Source: Zeus faber (Eukaryota > Chordata > Actinopteri > Zeiformes > Zeidae). From it: DNA of 64,000 bases. The notes beneath the pieces are model-generated. The model made no database searches and had not been told where the DNA came from. It saw only the letters and a program-made list of their open reading frames with translations. A program made the translations under genes and the position numbers. The DNA is taken from assembly GCA_960531495.1 (NCBI GenBank), contig OY482846.1, positions 34,911,311 to 34,975,310 of the forward strand, in the 5' to 3' direction. Positions 62,010 through 64,000 of the stretch are shown here, piece after piece (position 1 is the stretch's first letter; each line of letters opens with the position of its first letter).

Positions 62010-62640
62010 TAATACAGGCACCAAAGCCTGCACCAGGGAGAGGTTGAATATGATGGCGAACACCGGAGGTCGGCACAGGTCTTCAGAACATGTCCGGGGA
62101 TACCGTCCCGACCGGCTGCTTTCCTGGTGTTGATCTGTCTCAGAGCCCTCCTCGCGTCGGGCTCTGAGACGCTGAGTGTGCGCTCACCTCCGGCGTTGGA
62201 ACTTGGCTCTGTTGTGCCAACCAGGGGGCTAATGCGAAAGTGTCAGCATTCATCGTGGTGGTAACTCTGCCTCTGAAATCTGTAATAGTCTGTAATCCCT
62301 GCCACATGTGTCAGACAGCTGGAGCTGAGACTCCACTCTTTCCCTGTAAAGACGCTTTCCCTCACAGCCCTCCTCAGTTTGTAAGACGCCGCTTTGTAAT
62401 CGTCCATGTTTCCCGATACAAGCCACAACGCGGCGTGAGCAGCAGAGCGCGCGCTCAGTGCGTCCTGTATGGATTTGTCACCCCACGGTATTGCACCGTC
62501 ACCATGGGAGCCACATCTTCCGCTAGCTCAGCAATGAAGTTCGTCTTCACTTCCGTAAATTCTCTGACATCATGGAAGGAAACATGGCCCAGTCGATGTC
62601 ACTCAGCACGTCCTGCGGTGTGGCTTCTGATTGGCCGGTC
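62010..62640 (-). pseudogene. APE-type LINE fragment, endonuclease-RT linker, minus strand
   Basis: The minus-strand reading S-G-N-M-D-D-Y-K-A-A matches the plus-strand element at about 21205-21230 ([10 protein letters not shown]). It continues into an RT N-terminal region (R-K-A-A-G-R-D-G-I-P, about 62145-62105), which is the part deleted from the 20-22 kb copy. Broken by frameshifts. Confidence 0.75.
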
Positions 62641-62925
62641 CAGCACCTGATATCCCCAATTATATTTACAATCTCCCAATTATGTTCTGTCACTGCATTG
62701 ATGCAGAATCGTCCACATCTGAATCACGATGCATCTTAAAATCGCACAATTTCCACATCTCTGCTGACGACGTCTTTCGCCTCACCTACAATACCTACTC
62801 ACCTGTGGTCCATCGGCAGATCGTTGTTAGAACTACCACATTAGTCGTAGTCAGAGTATTCTCAGTGTTTAATTCCTGATACTTATTGAAGTATTTCCCT
62901 GTTGTCCCAGTTATCAACTCTCCGG

Positions 62926-63085
62926 TTCCCTGTCTGCCTGCCTGCCCGCCCGCCTGCCTGCCTACCTGCTTGGTCTACCTGCCTGCCTGTCCTACCTGAC
63001 CTACCTGCCCAGTCTATCTACCTGCCCTGCCTGCCCGACCTTTCCTGCCTACCTGTCCTGCCCTGTCATCCTGCCTGCAGGTATC
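62926..63085. repeat. CCTG/CTGC-rich imperfect tandem repeat
   Basis: Irregular iterations of CCTGCCTGCC, with CTACCTG and CCCG variants. Confidence 0.85.
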
Positions 63086-63119
63086 ATTCAGGCGTCATCC
63101 TCTCTGACGAGGGCTGGTT

Positions 63120-63535
63120 TTGAGAATGTCACTGTTAAAAAACAAATACTCTCTGCCACTCATTAGTTCAGCTTTTGCCCCCCTCCGTGGTACCCCTATC
63201 TTCTCCAAACCAGGTCTGCGAAACACATACCACCACATCCGCATCCGTGACGGGACAAGTGGAAGACTGCTTTCAAAACTCACTTCAAAAGGACACTTTG
63301 AGTATTTAGTTGTCATTTTGCCCTCACCAACGCCTCCGGTGTCCTGAGCCGTGATCAATGACGTCCTCCGAGAAATGATTAACCATTCCGTTTTTCGACT
63401 TTGACTTTCTCCCAGTCGCCCCTAGAACATGAGCAACATGCGAGCCAGGTGCTCCAAAGCCTCCTGGAGAACCAGTTATATGTCAAGGCAGAGAAATGCG
63501 ATTTCCACATCCAAAGCATAACTGGATTTTCAGCA
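63120..63535 (+). pseudogene. Ty3/gypsy reverse transcriptase fragment
   Basis: The plus strand encodes an RT segment containing Y-H-H-I-R-I-R and G-H-F-E-Y-L, then frame-shifted pieces of the downstream RT. The catalytic aspartate box is not recognisable. No intact frame. Confidence 0.7.
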
Positions 63536-63692
63536 CTTTGAAACCAATAGAGGTTGCATGAAGGACGTGTTGTCCTCTACACTCAAGCAGTCTAAATGTT
63601 GGACAAACAACTTTGACTTTCTGGAACACATTTCATGTCAAGTGCTTTTAATACTTTTACTGAAAGTGAAACATTCAGTTTTACCTGGGTGT

Positions 63693-63899
63693 TTATTCTT
63701 CCACTGAGGTACAGAGTGTGAGAACTTCTTCCACTCCTTCCGCTAATTCCGCAGTCTCCGTCTCATCTCTCCTGGCCTCTTTTTCTCGGGAGCTCCGACC
63801 CAGTTTGTAAGGGTTGTTGCCCCCGGAAACAGACCCGGATTTCGCTATCTCGCTCGGAGCAACCTTGAGGTTGTGAATCAGCGCGGCTGCGGCTTCCAT
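63693..63899 (-). CDS. Unrecognised 68-codon ORF, possibly an exon or retroelement N-terminus
   Basis: ATG at 63899, stop TAA at 63695-63693. Glu/Arg/Ala-rich with a charged middle (R-S-S-R-E-K-E-A-R-R-D-E) likely to be helical. More CG-rich than its neighbours. It lies at the window edge beside gypsy remnants on the opposite strand, so it may be part of another retroelement or a real small exon. I do not recognise the protein. Confidence 0.25.
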   Translation of the reverse strand: MEAAAALIHNLKVAPSEIAKSGSVSGGNNPYKLGRSSREKEARRDETETAELAEGVEEVLTLCTSVEE

Positions 63900-64000
63900 G
63901 ATGTTGATTTTTTTTTATCAGCAACCTGCCTTGTACCAGAAGGGCTTTGCAGCGAAACAAGGATTAAGCAGTTTCTTCTTGTTTTTTTTTTATTTTTATA

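Overview
This window looks like nuclear DNA of a ray-finned (teleost) fish. It has split genes with short coding exons and GT/AG borders, long CA/TG and TA microsatellites, and a dense mixture of Tc1-like, hAT-type and piggyBac DNA transposons, APE-type, L2-type and R2-group LINEs, tRNA-headed SINEs and Ty3/gypsy remnants. The species cannot be named from the sequence. One 200-base run of N (20055-20254) is an assembly gap.

Only two host protein-coding genes can be supported, and both look intact. The first is a steroid sulfatase gene (sts, plus strand) of nine coding exons between 19516 and 35091; its exons splice in frame into a 573-residue protein with signal peptide, CTPSR formylglycine motif, the two-helix membrane hairpin typical of STS, and the STS-type cysteine-rich C-terminus. 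The second is pnpla4 (minus strand), six coding exons between 42849 and 41149, encoding a 253-residue patatin-like lipase with GASAG and DGG catalytic motifs. They converge tail to tail about 6 kb apart, which is the arrangement STS and PNPLA4 have on human Xp22.31, so this is an ancient linkage.

Layout: 1-3.2 kb, microsatellites and unassigned DNA; 3.2-7.5 kb, a decayed Ty3/gypsy element; 7.6-10.6 kb, a SINE and an R2-group LINE, both antisense; 10.6-19.5 kb, mostly non-coding DNA with a CpG-rich block (13.6-14.4 kb) that is the best candidate for the sts promoter, plus SINE, L2 and MITE copies and a 59-bp palindrome just upstream of sts; 19.5-35.1 kb, sts with introns full of transposons; 35.1-41.1 kb, the intergenic zone with a nearly complete Tc1-like element; 41.1-42.9 kb, pnpla4; 43-64 kb, no recognisable host gene, but SINE, gypsy, hAT, Tc1 and LINE remnants, several of them nested.

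The two host enzymes act in separate lipid pathways: sts hydrolyses steroid sulfates in the endoplasmic reticulum, and pnpla4 is a retinyl-ester and acylglycerol hydrolase/transacylase. Nothing here suggests a physical partnership. I found no convincing undescribed multi-gene system. The most informative oddities are a GC-AG intron in sts, the palindrome, a Tc1 element split by another transposon with matching 3-bp duplications, a LINE derivative retaining only its two ends nested in a fuller relative, and an unclassified repeat family that can be assembled from three pieces.
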